In this document: in pieces, positions 12,867-24,129 of the stretch
Layout: the number at the start of each line of letters is the position of its first letter
Position numbering within the stretch: the first letter of the stretch is position 1
Made by a program: the position numbers and the translations under genes
The notes under the pieces: generated by a model
The model's database searches: none
What the model saw: only the letters and a program-made list of their open reading frames with translations
Told to the model about the DNA's origin: nothing
Source: Sphingorhabdus sp.
GTDB taxonomy: Bacteria; Pseudomonadota; Alphaproteobacteria; Sphingomonadales; Sphingomonadaceae
Assembly (NCBI RefSeq): GCF_029865925.1
Contig: NZ_JARXAI010000060.1
Location: 1 to 64,000, forward strand
Length of the DNA: 64,000 bases
Direction of reading: 5' to 3'

Positions 12867-14434
12867 TCGGCTGCAACCAACTGTTCGGGTTCCCGCCACA
12901 CCAGCACTGGCTTGCGCGCAGCCTGGGTTTCATCAAGGCGACGGCGCGGCGCGTGATGCGGCGCGGACTTCAGCGACGGGTCGCCCGCCTTTGCCCGCTC
13001 CGCCACCGAACGTAGTGCGCCGATGAACTGGTCCAGCGTTGCCTTGCTTTCGGTTTCGGTCGGTTCAACCAACATAGCGCCATGGACCACAAGCGGGAAG
13101 TACACCGTCATCGGGTGATAGCCTTCGTCGATCAGGCCTTTGGCGATGTCGAGGGTGGAAAAGCCGTCGGCCAAGCCGTTATCGCTAAACAATGCCTCAT
13201 GCATACAAGGGCCGCTATGCGCAAATGGCGCCTCAAGCACATCTTCGAGGCTGCGCAAGATATAGTTGGCGTTGAGGACTGCATCTTCGGCCACTTGGCG
13301 CAAACCGTCTGCACCATGCGACATGATGTAAGACAGCGCGCGGGTAAACATGCCCATTTGCCCGTGGAAAGCGGTCATGCGCCCGAAGCTGTGTGGATGG
13401 TATTCCTGAGCGGTTTCTTCCTCTATCAGTGTGTAATGGCCATCAGCATTGCGTGCGGTATAGGGCAAGGGGCCATAAGGCGACAGCGCTTCAGACAACA
13501 CCACCGGCCCGGAACCCGGCCCACCGCCGCCATGCGGGGTGGAGAAGGTCTTGTGCAGGTTGATGTGCATCGCATCGATACCAAGATCGCCGGGACGGAC
13601 GCGACCAACAATCGCGTTGAAATTCGCACCGTCGCAATAGACGTAGCCACCAGCCGCGTGGACGGCATCGGAAATCGCCTTCATATCACGTTCAAACAGG
13701 CCACATGTGTTGGGGTTGGTGATCATAACCCCTGCCACATCAGGACCAAGCCTTGCTGTAAGCGCCGCAAGATCCACGCGGCCTTCGGAGGTTGCCGGGA
13801 TATTCTCAACCGAGAAACCGGCGAAAGCGGCGCTGGCAGGGTTGGTCCCATGCGCGCTTTCGGGAACGAGAATGACGCAGCGTGGGTCACCACGTGCCGC
13901 AAGAGCGGCCTTGATGCACAATATTCCGCACAACTCTCCGTGAGCGCCAGCCTTCGGTGTCATAGCGACCCCATGCATGCCCGTGAGCTGGATCAGCCAC
14001 ATGGCCAGCTCATTAATCACCGCCAATGCCCCCTGCACGGTCTCAACAGGCTGCAGGGGGTGCACATCGGCAAAGCCTGCCATACGCGCGACCTTTTCAT
14101 TCAGCCGCGGATTGTGCTTCATCGTGCAGCTACCCAGCGGGAAGAAGCCCAAATCGATCGCATAATTCTGACGGCTCAAGCGGGTGTAATGGCGGACGGT
14201 TTCAGGTTCCGACAATCCGGGAAGGCCGATGTCGCGATGCCGCTCCAAATTGCCCAAGCGCGCGGCAACCTTCGGCGCGTCGGCAAGATCAACACCGGTT
14301 GTTGCAGCGGTGCCAATTTCGAAAATCAATGCCTCTTCAAGCATCAACGCCTTGTTACCTGTGAAGGTCGCAGGCGCGGTTTCGCCAGCATTGCCCATTT
14401 CAGGTTTCCATCCGCTTTGATTGATTGCGTTCAT
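12863..14434 (-). CDS. gcvPB: Glycine dehydrogenase (aminomethyl-transferring) subunit 2
   Basis: [38 protein letters not shown] (PLP lysine motif); operon context. Confidence 0.96.
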   Translation of the reverse strand: MNAINQSGWKPEMGNAGETAPATFTGNKALMLEEALIFEIGTAATTGVDLADAPKVAARLGNLERHRDIGLPGLSEPETVRHYTRLSRQNYAIDLGFFPLGSCTMKHNPRLNEKVARMAGFADVHPLQPVETVQGALAVINELAMWLIQLTGMHGVAMTPKAGAHGELCGILCIKAALAARGDPRCVILVPESAHGTNPASAAFAGFSVENIPATSEGRVDLAALTARLGPDVAGVMITNPNTCGLFERDMKAISDAVHAAGGYVYCDGANFNAIVGRVRPGDLGIDAMHINLHKTFSTPHGGGGPGSGPVVLSEALSPYGPLPYTARNADGHYTLIEEETAQEYHPHSFGRMTAFHGQMGMFTRALSYIMSHGADGLRQVAEDAVLNANYILRSLEDVLEAPFAHSGPCMHEALFSDNGLADGFSTLDIAKGLIDEGYHPMTVYFPLVVHGAMLVEPTETESKATLDQFIGALRSVAERAKAGDPSLKSAPHHAPRRRLDETQAARKPVLVWREPEQLVAAE

Positions 14435-15789
14435 GCCAAAATCTCCTGCAAAGCAACCGCGAATGTTTCCACATCCTCACTGGTTACAACCTCAGTAACG
14501 GCGACAACGAGTCCCTTGGAGAGTGCATCCGTCCCCGGATAGAGCCGTCCAAGCGATACGCCTCCTAGAATTTCGTGGTCTGCAAGCGCGCGCACCACTG
14601 GCCGCGCCTCCTTGGGCAGCTTGAGTGTGAATTCGTTGAAGAAGCTGTCATTGACCAATTCGACACCAGCAATCTGGGTTAGCCGATCCGCCGCCTGCAC
14701 CGCGAGCGCATGGTTCAACTGCGCCAATCCGCGCAACCCCTTTTCGCCGAGCAAGGTTAGATGTACACTAAAGGCCAGCGCACAAAGTCCTGAATTTGTG
14801 CAGATATTTGATGTCGCCTTTTCACGGCGGATGTGCTGCTCGCGCGTAGACAAGGTCAGGACAAAGCCGCGCTTGCCTTGCGCATCCACAGTCTCTCCGC
14901 ACAAGCGACCGGGCATCTGGCGAACGAATTTTTCCTTGCAGGCAAATAGGCCAACATATGGCCCACCAAATTGCAGGCCAACGCCAAGCGACTGCCCCTC
15001 ACCCACCACGATGTCCGCGCCCATGTCGCCCGGTGCCTTGATCGCACCCAAAGCAACCGGCTCCGTCACCACCGCGATCAGCAACGCGCCATGCTCATGG
15101 GCTTTGGCAGCGATAGCGGAAAGATCTTCAATCCGCCCCAAGATGTCTGGATATTGCACAACGACACAGCTGGTCTCGCCATCAATGGCGTCGAGCAACC
15201 GCACGCTATCGGTTTTGGCGGACAGGTCCGGCAAGGCGGTATCGAGTGTGTCGCCCGTATATCGCGCCATTGTCTTGGCGACGCTGACATAATGCGGGTG
15301 CAGCCCCGACGACAGCACTGCCTTTGTCCGCTTGGTAATGCGGCCAGCCATGCCGATTGCCTCCCAGCATGCAGTGGAGCCGTCATACATCGACGCATTG
15401 GCAACATCGCATCCGAACAATCGCGCAACCTGCGTCTGGAATTCGAACAGCATTTGTAGCGTGCCCTGCGCGATTTCGGGCTGATACGGCGTGTAGGCCG
15501 TCAGGAACTCGCCGCGCTGGGTGATGTGATCAACACTCGCCGGCACATGATGCTTGTACGCGCCTGCACCCAAAAAGAACGGATGCTGCGACGCCGTCAT
15601 GTTTTTGCGCGCGAGGGTAGAGAAATGCCGCTCCACCGCCATTTCACTGGCATGATTTGGCAGGCCCCGAATTGGCCCGTCCAACCGCGCTTGGGCCGGC
15701 ACATCAACGAACAAATCATCAATCGATTTAGCCCCGATGATGCCAAGCATCGCATGTCGGTCGGAGGGGGTTAGCGGTAAGTAGCGCAT
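14431..15789 (-). CDS. gcvPA: Glycine dehydrogenase (aminomethyl-transferring) subunit 1
   Basis: [86 protein letters not shown]. Confidence 0.96.
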   Translation of the reverse strand: MRYLPLTPSDRHAMLGIIGAKSIDDLFVDVPAQARLDGPIRGLPNHASEMAVERHFSTLARKNMTASQHPFFLGAGAYKHHVPASVDHITQRGEFLTAYTPYQPEIAQGTLQMLFEFQTQVARLFGCDVANASMYDGSTACWEAIGMAGRITKRTKAVLSSGLHPHYVSVAKTMARYTGDTLDTALPDLSAKTDSVRLLDAIDGETSCVVVQYPDILGRIEDLSAIAAKAHEHGALLIAVVTEPVALGAIKAPGDMGADIVVGEGQSLGVGLQFGGPYVGLFACKEKFVRQMPGRLCGETVDAQGKRGFVLTLSTREQHIRREKATSNICTNSGLCALAFSVHLTLLGEKGLRGLAQLNHALAVQAADRLTQIAGVELVNDSFFNEFTLKLPKEARPVVRALADHEILGGVSLGRLYPGTDALSKGLVVAVTEVVTSEDVETFAVALQEILA

Positions 15790-15825
15790 GTCAATCTCCA
15801 TAGCCAGCGTCGCGAGCGGATTATC

Positions 15826-16197
15826 TTAAAGCCCGTCGACAAATGCCTGATATGCCGCGGCGTTCATGAGGCTGTCGAGTTCGCTGGTGTCGCTTAAGGT
15901 CAGTTTGAAGAACCAGCCCTCGCCTTCCGGGTCGCTGTTCACAAGCGCAGGGTCGCCTTCAAGCGCATCATTGCCTTCAATGACGGTGCCGCTGACGGGC
16001 GCGTAAACGTCCGATGCGGCCTTCACCGATTCCACAATCGCTGCATCACCGCCTTTTTTCAAGGTTGCGCCTGCCGCCGGAACTTCCGCGAACACGATAT
16101 CCCCCAATTGGCTTTGCGCATAATGTGTGATGCCGACCGTAGCGGTATCGCCGTCAACTTCGATCCACTCATGATCTTCGGTGAAAAAACGGGTCAT
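15826..16197 (-). CDS. gcvH: Glycine cleavage system H protein
   Basis: [56 protein letters not shown] lipoylation motif. Confidence 0.97.
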   Translation of the reverse strand: MTRFFTEDHEWIEVDGDTATVGITHYAQSQLGDIVFAEVPAAGATLKKGGDAAIVESVKAASDVYAPVSGTVIEGNDALEGDPALVNSDPEGEGWFFKLTLSDTSELDSLMNAAAYQAFVDGL

Positions 16198-17342
16198 ATA
16201 CTGCCTCCTTTGCGATGATAATGATGTGGGATGAAGGGTAGGCTCGCGACGGTGACGGAAACGCGCTTGCCGCGCACCTCTGCCTCAAGCGCGGTGCCGG
16301 CGGCATTATGGGCGGAATCGACATAGCCCATGGCGATGGGTGCGCCTAAACTTGGGGCAAATCCACCCGAGGTTATAATGCCAACTTGCGCCTCGCCTGC
16401 AAATATCTGCGCGCCTTCCCGCACGGGCATTTTGCCGTCGACCGAAAGTCCAACCAACTTGCGTGCAGGGCCGTTGGCGAGCGCATCCAATATGCGCTCT
16501 GCGCCCGCAAACCCACCTTCGGCGCGGCGGCGTTTCGAGATTGCGAAGGCTACATTGCCTTCGACGGGGTCAACATCTGGGTTCATGTCGTGACCGTAAA
16601 GCGGAAGTCCCGCCTCAAGCCGCAACGAGTCCCTTGCACCAAGGCCGATCGGCCTAACTTCGGGCTGCGCGCTCAGCTGGTCAACCAGCTTTTGTGCATG
16701 GGCCGCGGGCACCGAAATTTCAAAGCCATCCTCACCGGTATAGCCTGAACGGCTGATCCAAAGTGGCTCCGGATCTGTCTTTGGCCCCCAGAAGAAAGAG
16801 CCTGCCTCCATGAAGTACAGCGCGTCAACACCGGGCACAACGCGCTTCAATGCCTCCGCAGCTTTAGGGCCTTGAAGCGCAAATAGGGCGCGGTTTTCCA
16901 TATTGTTGATGGTGATTTCATCGGGCAAATACTCCCTCAGATAGCCCATATCGTCCCATTTTACCGCGCCGTTGACGACAACATACAGCCCCATCGGCAC
17001 AGCTGTGATCATCATGTCATCAAGAACGCCGCCGTCTTCGGCGAGCAAAAGCGAATAACGCATCTTGCCCTCTTGGAGCGCCGAGATATCGCCGGGAACC
17101 AACGCCTCAAGCGCTTCGGCGACGCCGTCGCCCGTCAGCATTAATTGCCCCATATGGCTGACATCAAAAAGCCCGGCATTGTCGCGCGTCCAGATATGTT
17201 CGGCCATAATGCCCTCATATTGGATGGGCATATGATAGCCCGCAAACTCGACCATGCGCGCGCCCTTGTCGCGATGCCATGCGTCGAGCGGCAGCTCCAA
17301 TATTTCGATGGGTTCGAGTTCGAATTCGTCTTCTTCGCTCAT
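16194..17342 (-). CDS. gcvT: Glycine cleavage system aminomethyltransferase T
   Basis: [40 protein letters not shown]; probable start MSEEDEF at 17342. Confidence 0.96.
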   Translation of the reverse strand: MSEEDEFELEPIEILELPLDAWHRDKGARMVEFAGYHMPIQYEGIMAEHIWTRDNAGLFDVSHMGQLMLTGDGVAEALEALVPGDISALQEGKMRYSLLLAEDGGVLDDMMITAVPMGLYVVVNGAVKWDDMGYLREYLPDEITINNMENRALFALQGPKAAEALKRVVPGVDALYFMEAGSFFWGPKTDPEPLWISRSGYTGEDGFEISVPAAHAQKLVDQLSAQPEVRPIGLGARDSLRLEAGLPLYGHDMNPDVDPVEGNVAFAISKRRRAEGGFAGAERILDALANGPARKLVGLSVDGKMPVREGAQIFAGEAQVGIITSGGFAPSLGAPIAMGYVDSAHNAAGTALEAEVRGKRVSVTVASLPFIPHHYHRKGGSI

Positions 17343-17392
17343 ATCAGTCCGTTCAAGAGTCGCAGCGACCGACGCCGGTTGGCGCAAGGTCT

Positions 17393-17606
17393 GCTACCCC
17401 CTCTGTCACGGGTACCTGAGAGCTTTATCCGCCTTTGTTGCCGCGAACGGTCACAAAGGCAGGTTACACCTTCGGTGGCATATCTTTAAAAATGGCAAAG
17501 ACATGCGCTTTCCAGAGTGTCGCAAAAGCCGAAGCGGTCCTTTTGCCTGAGAGATTCCGGGGCGGTTGCTCCTTCGGCGGTCCCTATAAGGGACGCTCTC
17601 CCGCTT
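17393..17606 (-). promoter_or_regulatory. Tandem glycine riboswitch (two aptamers) upstream of gcvT
   Basis: Minus strand: GCGGGAGAGCGTCC...CCGCCGAAGGAGCAACCGCCCCGGAATCTCTCAGGCAAAAGGACCGC (aptamer 1, ~17606-17522) then ACTCTGGAAAGCG...CCACCGAAGGTGTAACCTGCC...AAGCTCTCAGGTACCCGTGACAGAGGGGGTAG (aptamer 2, ~17520-17393). Matches the gcvT riboswitch core. Confidence 0.95.
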
Positions 17607-17647
17607 CGTCAGCGACGAATCCGCATTGGCCTTGCCGCCTTGGAGAG

Positions 17648-18304
17648 TCAACCAGCCAGCGCGTTTATCGAATCATTTTCGTGGATAAAAACACCACCGT
17701 CATGTCTGTTTGCGCGCGCCGCAATGGCCTTTGCTACTTTGCAAGACGGCGTAGATGCATATTTCTTCATCCGTCCGAACATCAGCAAATCAGCAATCGG
17801 CGCCAAGAGGATACCGAAGGCCTCGCCTGGACGATGGTCATCACGATGACCGCCTGTCAGCAGGCTGGGTCGCATGATATCAAGACGTTTAAAGCCGATA
17901 TTGCGAAGCCCCTGCTCCATGTCCGCCTTTGTTCTAAGATAAAAACTGCCGCTGGCGGGCATCGCACCTACGGACGATACGGTGAAAAAATGTCGCGTGC
18001 CCGCTTCTTGGCTGGCCTGCGCGAAGGCAAGCACCAGATCATGGTCGACCGCCTTGAAAGCATCCTGCGATCCGGCCTTGCGTATAGTCGTGCCCAAACA
18101 GGAAATGGAACAGTCAGGCTTGATGCGCGCCACAATCTCCGCCCATTCATCGCTTGAGGCGACATGCTCTTTTATGGCAGGCATTGGCAGCGCCGACGGC
18201 CGCCGCGAAACCAAGTGGACCTCATATCCGCTGGCCGCCAAAAAATCCGCGGTTTGTCTGCCAACCAACCCCGAACCACCAGCGATAAGGATTTTTCGCT
18301 TCAT
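17648..18304 (-). CDS. NAD(P)-binding nucleoside-diphosphate-sugar epimerase-like protein
   Basis: MKRKILIAGGSGLVGRQTADFLAASGYEVHLVSRRP (Rossmann GxxGxxG); start at 18304 overlaps the dgt stop. Confidence 0.85.
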   Translation of the reverse strand: MKRKILIAGGSGLVGRQTADFLAASGYEVHLVSRRPSALPMPAIKEHVASSDEWAEIVARIKPDCSISCLGTTIRKAGSQDAFKAVDHDLVLAFAQASQEAGTRHFFTVSSVGAMPASGSFYLRTKADMEQGLRNIGFKRLDIMRPSLLTGGHRDDHRPGEAFGILLAPIADLLMFGRMKKYASTPSCKVAKAIAARANRHDGGVFIHENDSINALAG

Positions 18305-19452
18305 GCCATGTCCCCACATATTTCACGGTACCGGTCAGTAACGAAGCGATCGGTCATACCAGCCAGAAAATCGCCGATGTGGCGGCTGCGCTGTGGGTCG
18401 TGTTCCGGCAAATTTTCGCGCCATTCAAGTGGCAGCAGGCTCACGTCATTGCGATAGGCCACAAACAATTCGCGCACGATTTTCGAGGCACCAACCGCCG
18501 CTTCATTTTGCGTGGGATGATGGTACAGTTTTTCATACATAAATGCCTTGAGCTGGCGTTCGCGCGCCGCCATTTCCGGCGAAAACCCGCCGATCATGAC
18601 GCCTGCCTTGCGCACGTCATCGGCCTTCTTGATGCCCAGTTCTTGTATTCTGCCGCGCGTCGACTCAATCACATCATTGACCATAATACCAATCTGTTCG
18701 CGCGTCAGTTCGCCAATCAACCGGCGCGGACGCACCTCGGGATGGCGAGCCAATATCGCCTCCCAACGCTCCGCCACAAAAGGCAGTTCAAGCAATTGGT
18801 CAATGTCGAGCAAGCCAGCCCGAATGCCATCGTCAATGTCATGATTGTCATAAGCAATATCATCGCTGATCGCCGCAATCTGGGCCTCAAGCGATGGCCA
18901 GTCAGTGAGGCGTAAATCAAAGCCTGCATCCACCTCGGCCAAGGCCCAACCGGGACGTGCGACGGGGCCATTATGCTTGGCCAGCCCCTCAAGCAGTTCC
19001 CAGCTTAGGTTTAAACCCGGCCATGACGGATATGGCGATTCAAGATGCGTTAATGTGCGGAGCGTCTGCGCATTATGATCGAACCCGCCAAAAGGCTTCA
19101 TCGCCGCTTCAAGTGCATCCTCTCCCGCGTGGCCAAAGGGCGGGTGACCAATGTCGTGCGCGAGACATAAGGCCTCGGTCAAATCCTCGTTTAACCCCAG
19201 CGCGCGGGCGATGGTGCGGCCGATCTGCGCGACCTCAAGGCTGTGGGTAAGGCGTACGCGGTAATGATCCCCATCGGGTGAAATGAACACCTGCGTTTTG
19301 TGACGCAAGCGGCGGAAAGCAATTGAATGAATGATGCGGTCGCGATCACGCTGAAAAATATCGCGCGGCCCGCGAATGTCGCTCTTCGGCTCGGCATGAA
19401 GCCGGCCACGACTATGTTCAGGAAAGGAAGCATAAGGAGCCAGTTGCGACAT
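18301..19452 (-). CDS. dgt: Deoxyguanosinetriphosphate triphosphohydrolase (dGTPase) family protein
   Basis: RIIHSIAFRRLRHKTQVF; LTHSLEVAQIGRTIARALGL; LAHDIGHPPFGHAGEDAL HD motif. Confidence 0.93.
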   Translation of the reverse strand: MSQLAPYASFPEHSRGRLHAEPKSDIRGPRDIFQRDRDRIIHSIAFRRLRHKTQVFISPDGDHYRVRLTHSLEVAQIGRTIARALGLNEDLTEALCLAHDIGHPPFGHAGEDALEAAMKPFGGFDHNAQTLRTLTHLESPYPSWPGLNLSWELLEGLAKHNGPVARPGWALAEVDAGFDLRLTDWPSLEAQIAAISDDIAYDNHDIDDGIRAGLLDIDQLLELPFVAERWEAILARHPEVRPRRLIGELTREQIGIMVNDVIESTRGRIQELGIKKADDVRKAGVMIGGFSPEMAARERQLKAFMYEKLYHHPTQNEAAVGASKIVRELFVAYRNDVSLLPLEWRENLPEHDPQRSRHIGDFLAGMTDRFVTDRYREICGDMA

Positions 19453-19491
19453 GTCGCGCTTATGCCGCCAACCGACCTAATTCGAAAGCGG

Positions 19492-21156
19492 CTATTTTGT
19501 TTTCAACGGACTAACGGCCTCGCCAATCTCGCTTTTCCACATGAAAGCATCACCGCCACCCTTTTTATAGTCGCCTTCCCACTTCTTCGCCGCTTTCTGG
19601 TCCGCAAAAGGACCAACCAAAAGCCGATCTGTCTTGCCCCATTCCGCCGTGAACGGATTTCTATTCTTGAGCAATTCCGGATATTTTTTGGCAAATTTGC
19701 GATAGTCAAAGCCAAGCGCACTTGCTTTTCCAGCGGCGATCTGCACCCAATATCGCGCCGGATTATCCTTTTCGAGCTTGGCCTTTGCCGCGATCTTGGA
19801 ATCAACCTTAGCGACCTTGGCGCGCTCTGCTGCCACCTTGGTCATCACAGGTTTCAAACTTTTCAAATCGACCGGAACTTGCGAGGGCAACTGTTCACCT
19901 TTGGGAATTTCGATAGAGGCAACAACCGCACCGAGATCAAAGCCGGATGATGCAACTGCAAGTCCGGTCGGCGCAGATGTCGGCCCCTGCACAGTTACCA
20001 ACGGTGCCGGTGACGATATGGTTGCCCCCATTATGGCGGAAACAACTGCCTTTGTTTCCGCTTGGGCAGTGATAGGAACATTGCTGACAGGACCTGGAAT
20101 AGCAGTTGGGGCTGGGTTCAACGTCGCGGCAGGCTTGGGCGACGCGGGAATATTAGCCACGGCCGTCAGAACCTTTCCGCTCTCATGGGCCTTTCGGTCC
20201 TTCTTAACGTCCGGCGCCTGCGCGATTTTGGTATCGCCGGTTTTTGCAGCCTTCGGACCAAACGGATCGCCCAAGGGAATTAGGCGGTTTTGCGGAGGTG
20301 CAAGGGCAGTTTGCGGAAGCGCTGCTGCAACGCGGCGGACCTGTTCGCTGTCACGCCCGACATATTGGCTCGTTGGAAAATGCCCAAGATGAATGACCGC
20401 CGCCTGCTGCGCGCCTGAAAGGTTGGGCATTAAACGAAAGAACCGCTCCATGCGTTCCGCGGAAGGGCCATCCATAAAGCCTTGCGCGACTTTTGTTGAT
20501 TCACGCAACTCGCCGCGTGCCGCAAGCATGAACGCGCGCGCACGCCAAGCAGAAGCGCTTTTGCGCTCAAGCAGGGGCACCAGCAGAGCATCAGCTTCTC
20601 TATATTGCCCGGCCAAGGCCAAGGATACAGACTGCCGTATAATCAAATCATCTGAGGTAAATGCGGTCCGCGCCAGCTTATAATCCTGCTGTGCGCGACC
20701 AAAATTCCCCAGCAGATCGAACGCCAATGCACGATCAATCGCAATTGAGCGCTCATTCGCGCCCAACCGGACCGCGTCATCAAACAATCGAAGCGCTTCA
20801 AAGGGGTTTTCGGTGCGCACGGTGGCGGTAGCCAGGCCCGAAACGATGCGGCTGTTGCCGGGGCGCAGCGCGTTCGCGCGTGTGAAGAAATTGAGCGCCG
20901 CGTTGGCATCGCCCAAAACTAAAGACGCATTGCCAGCATCCGCCAAAGCATCAGCGTCCGACGGGTTGAATGAAATTCTCCGCATTGCAGAGCGCAGTTC
21001 CACTGCCCCTGCAGGCTCGGATATGACAGGGAGCACTTTAGGAGTTTGTCTGTCAAAAGCTTCAAGTGCGCTTTCGTCAACCGCTTGCGCAAAGGCGCTG
21101 GTTGACATCATAAGCGCGCACAATAGCCCCACGCTTCGTAAAATTGTCACATGCAT
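19492..21156 (-). CDS. TPR and SPOR domain-containing protein
   Basis: Signal peptide; TPR-like ADALADAGNASLVLGDANAALNFFTRANALRPGNSRI; C-terminal SPOR-like RYWVQIAAGKASALGFDYRKFAKKYPELLKNR...LLVGPFADQKAAKKW. Confidence 0.85.
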   Translation of the reverse strand: MHVTILRSVGLLCALMMSTSAFAQAVDESALEAFDRQTPKVLPVISEPAGAVELRSAMRRISFNPSDADALADAGNASLVLGDANAALNFFTRANALRPGNSRIVSGLATATVRTENPFEALRLFDDAVRLGANERSIAIDRALAFDLLGNFGRAQQDYKLARTAFTSDDLIIRQSVSLALAGQYREADALLVPLLERKSASAWRARAFMLAARGELRESTKVAQGFMDGPSAERMERFFRLMPNLSGAQQAAVIHLGHFPTSQYVGRDSEQVRRVAAALPQTALAPPQNRLIPLGDPFGPKAAKTGDTKIAQAPDVKKDRKAHESGKVLTAVANIPASPKPAATLNPAPTAIPGPVSNVPITAQAETKAVVSAIMGATISSPAPLVTVQGPTSAPTGLAVASSGFDLGAVVASIEIPKGEQLPSQVPVDLKSLKPVMTKVAAERAKVAKVDSKIAAKAKLEKDNPARYWVQIAAGKASALGFDYRKFAKKYPELLKNRNPFTAEWGKTDRLLVGPFADQKAAKKWEGDYKKGGGDAFMWKSEIGEAVSPLKTK

Positions 21157-21265
21157 GCACTTCTATTGGAGCAGCCGCTGCCCGACGCAAAGCGCGTTAA
21201 CGCTGTGCTCGGACAAACGGTTGTCTAAAGAGGACGAACTGACGATGCGCTGGATGCGCAACCTA

Positions 21266-22759
21266 TCAGTTGTTCTGCCGATCAAGGAAACGCGGGATAT
21301 TGACGCTGCTAGCGTCATCATCAGCCTTGTTCTCGTCATCGGAGCGCGAAAGACCGCGAGACAGATTGGACATCCGCTCAAACAATGTTCCGCCTGTTGA
21401 AATGCGTGGAACAACGCGCTCAGAAGCCGCAGGCACATCAACTGGGGCTGCAGTAGGTACAGGTACCTCGTCCTCAGCGGGCGTGTTGAGTTCAAGTGCA
21501 TCTGCACCTGCCCACGAGCTTGACGACATGCTGGCTGGAGCAGCAGTCTCCGGGGTGAATGATTCAAATTCTTGATCTGCATCGGTATCTTCGAAATCGC
21601 TGCCGAGGATCAAGCTATCATCTTCAACATCAGTCTCTTGTTCTTCAAAATCGTTCTCTTCTGCGACTGGAGTAGCTGGCGTGCTATCGAACAAAGATGT
21701 TGTAGTGCTGACCGGAGCAACGGGTTCCGCTACCGCTGGACGGCTGAACGAGAAAGGCGTGCGCGATTGTGTCGCAGGCGAAGCGCTCAGGCCTTCATTG
21801 TCAATGCCAGTAGCAACGACAGAAACACGGATTTTTCCGTTCAGATTTTCGTTAAACGCCGAACCCCAGATAATGTTGGCATCCGGATCAACCAATTCGC
21901 GGATATAGTTTGCAGCCTCGTCGACTTCCATCAAGCGCATATCTTCGCCGCCGGTGATCGAGACGATAACGCCCTTAGCACCCTGCATCGAAACGCCGTC
22001 GAGCAGCGGATTGGCAATTGCCTTTTCCGCAGCCTCAAGTGCGCGGTTGTCACCTTCTGCTTCACCAGTACCCATCATTGCCTTACCCATTTCGTGCATG
22101 ACAGAACGAACGTCGGCAAAGTCGAGGTTGATGAGGCCAGGCATGACCATGAGATCAGTGATGCCACGAACACCTTGCTGCAAAACCTCGTCAGCAAGCT
22201 GGAATGCTTCTTTGAATGTCGTGTTGGGATTAGCGACCAAAAACAGGTTCTGGTTTGGAATGACAATCAATGTGTCAACATGCTGTTGGAGCTCGGCAAT
22301 GCCGGATTCTGCCGAGCGCATGCGGCGCGATCCTTCAAAAAGGAATGGCTTTGTGACAACACCAACTGTCAAAATATTCATTTCACGCGCAACTTGGGCA
22401 ATAACTGGAGCAGCACCCGTTCCGGTTCCGCCACCCATACCCGCCGCGATGAAGCACATGTGGCAACCTGCCAATGCGGCCTTCACCTGCTCGATGGTCT
22501 CTTCCGCGGCCGCACGACCAACTTCAGGACGTGAGCCAGCACCTAATCCTTTCGTAATTTCAGGACCGAGCTGGATGCGATATTCAGCTGGCGAAGCGTT
22601 CAGTGCCTGAGCGTCCGTGTTAGCTACAAGGAAATCAACGCCTTCGACCTTCGCACCAATCATGTTTGCAACTGCGTTACCCCCAGCGCCGCCAACCCCA
22701 ATAACTGCGATTTTCGGCTTCAATTCGTCAACCATTGGTGGCCCGATATTGATGCTCAT
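21266..22759 (-). CDS. ftsZ: Cell division protein FtsZ
   Basis: [41 protein letters not shown] (tubulin signature); C-terminal [12 protein letters not shown]. Confidence 0.98.
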   Translation of the reverse strand: MSINIGPPMVDELKPKIAVIGVGGAGGNAVANMIGAKVEGVDFLVANTDAQALNASPAEYRIQLGPEITKGLGAGSRPEVGRAAAEETIEQVKAALAGCHMCFIAAGMGGGTGTGAAPVIAQVAREMNILTVGVVTKPFLFEGSRRMRSAESGIAELQQHVDTLIVIPNQNLFLVANPNTTFKEAFQLADEVLQQGVRGITDLMVMPGLINLDFADVRSVMHEMGKAMMGTGEAEGDNRALEAAEKAIANPLLDGVSMQGAKGVIVSITGGEDMRLMEVDEAANYIRELVDPDANIIWGSAFNENLNGKIRVSVVATGIDNEGLSASPATQSRTPFSFSRPAVAEPVAPVSTTTSLFDSTPATPVAEENDFEEQETDVEDDSLILGSDFEDTDADQEFESFTPETAAPASMSSSSWAGADALELNTPAEDEVPVPTAAPVDVPAASERVVPRISTGGTLFERMSNLSRGLSRSDDENKADDDASSVNIPRFLDRQNN

Positions 22760-22863
22760 AATTTTATCCCCTTAGCCCCATCAGCTTGTTCGAAATTTTC
22801 ACGCTTTTGACACAAAAGCAAAAAACGCACACCCCAAAATTACCCGTTTTGCACAGCTTTCTG

Positions 22864-24129
22864 TTAGAAGTTCTCACGAACCGCCCGTTTTATGCGTTCA
22901 ATCAAACTCGGCATCGCCCCGCCAAGCTGTTCAGCGCGCATATGATAGCCGGATTGAAGCTCAAGACGCTCAGAGGCGGCATAATGAATTAAACCGACCA
23001 GTGTCGAAAATGAGGGGCCAGAATGTGCTTCGGGAATACTGGTTAGTCCGGAAGGACGACCGATGCGCACCGTCCGTCCAAGCGCGCTCTGCATATGTTC
23101 GGCGGCACCCTTAAGCTCGGCACCGCCGCCAGTCAGCACCACCTGATGTCCAGACGGTCCAGAAAATCCTAGCGTCTTCAATGCTTGCGCAACATCGGTT
23201 ACAATGCCGTCGACCCGCTGGCAGACCACTGCGTTTAACTGCGCTTTGGTGATGCGTGGCGCTTGGGTTCCGGGTTCAACGCCATTTTCGTCGGGACCGA
23301 TATCAAGAACTTCCTGATAGTCGCGCGGACTGGTTAAGGCAGAACCGTGAAAGCATTTCAATCGCTCTGCCTGCGCCCGGCGAATACCAAAGGCTGAGGC
23401 GATGTCATCGGTAATGTCCGACGCACCCTTTTGAATGGTCTCAAGCCCAACCAACATTCCGCCGATGAACACCGACACATTGGTGACCGCCGCACCGAAT
23501 TCGACCAACGCAACGCCCAGTTCACGTTCCTCTGATGTCAGACACGCAAGGCCAGTTGCAACCGGTCCAACGACTAGCGATTCTACATCCAAATGTGCCG
23601 CGCGGACGGTCATGTCCATATTCCGAACCGGCGATGGATCAGCAAGGATAACATGAACGTCAACGCCCAAGCGATCGGCATGCAGTCCAATTGGGTTTGC
23701 TACGCCGCCAACCCCATCAAGCGAATATAAGGTCGGTTGAATATGCAGCGCCATTTTGCCGCCGGTTTGGATATTGTCGCGTCCAGCCTGCAGCAGTTCG
23801 CCGATATCTTCTTGTGTAATGCGGTCGCCGCCTAATTCGATTTCTACTGGCGCGAGCATACTATCAAGCCCGCCAGCAGACATGCCAACCCAAACGCGGT
23901 CGATGTTGAGGCCAGCGATCCGCTCCGCTTGTTCGACCGCATGGCGCACAGATAGTTCTGCCTGTTCGACATCAGCGATGCATCCGCGCGTAACACCCCG
24001 ACTTTCGCGCTGTCCTGTACCAAGAACAAGCAATTCGCCACTATCGGTTTGACCCGTAATCAACGCGGAAACCTTCGACGAGCCGATATCGATTGCGGAA
24101 ATCAGCCTTTCAACGCGCGTCGTCTTCAT
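22864..24129 (-). CDS. ftsA: Cell division protein FtsA
   Basis: RLISAIDIGSSKVSALITGQTDSGELLVLGTGQRESRGVTRGCIADVEQAE; VVLTGGGAELKGAAEHM. Confidence 0.97.
   Translation of the reverse strand: MKTTRVERLISAIDIGSSKVSALITGQTDSGELLVLGTGQRESRGVTRGCIADVEQAELSVRHAVEQAERIAGLNIDRVWVGMSAGGLDSMLAPVEIELGGDRITQEDIGELLQAGRDNIQTGGKMALHIQPTLYSLDGVGGVANPIGLHADRLGVDVHVILADPSPVRNMDMTVRAAHLDVESLVVGPVATGLACLTSEERELGVALVEFGAAVTNVSVFIGGMLVGLETIQKGASDITDDIASAFGIRRAQAERLKCFHGSALTSPRDYQEVLDIGPDENGVEPGTQAPRITKAQLNAVVCQRVDGIVTDVAQALKTLGFSGPSGHQVVLTGGGAELKGAAEHMQSALGRTVRIGRPSGLTSIPEAHSGPSFSTLVGLIHYAASERLELQSGYHMRAEQLGGAMPSLIERIKRAVRENF

Noticed and set aside
13082-14542. 486 aa plus-strand ORF opposite gcvPB
   Set aside because: Shadow ORF of high-GC coding sequence on the other strand; Cys/His/Arg-rich with no recognisable domain, and gcvPB is unambiguous.
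21572-22534. 320 aa plus-strand ORF opposite ftsZ
   Set aside because: Antisense shadow of ftsZ.
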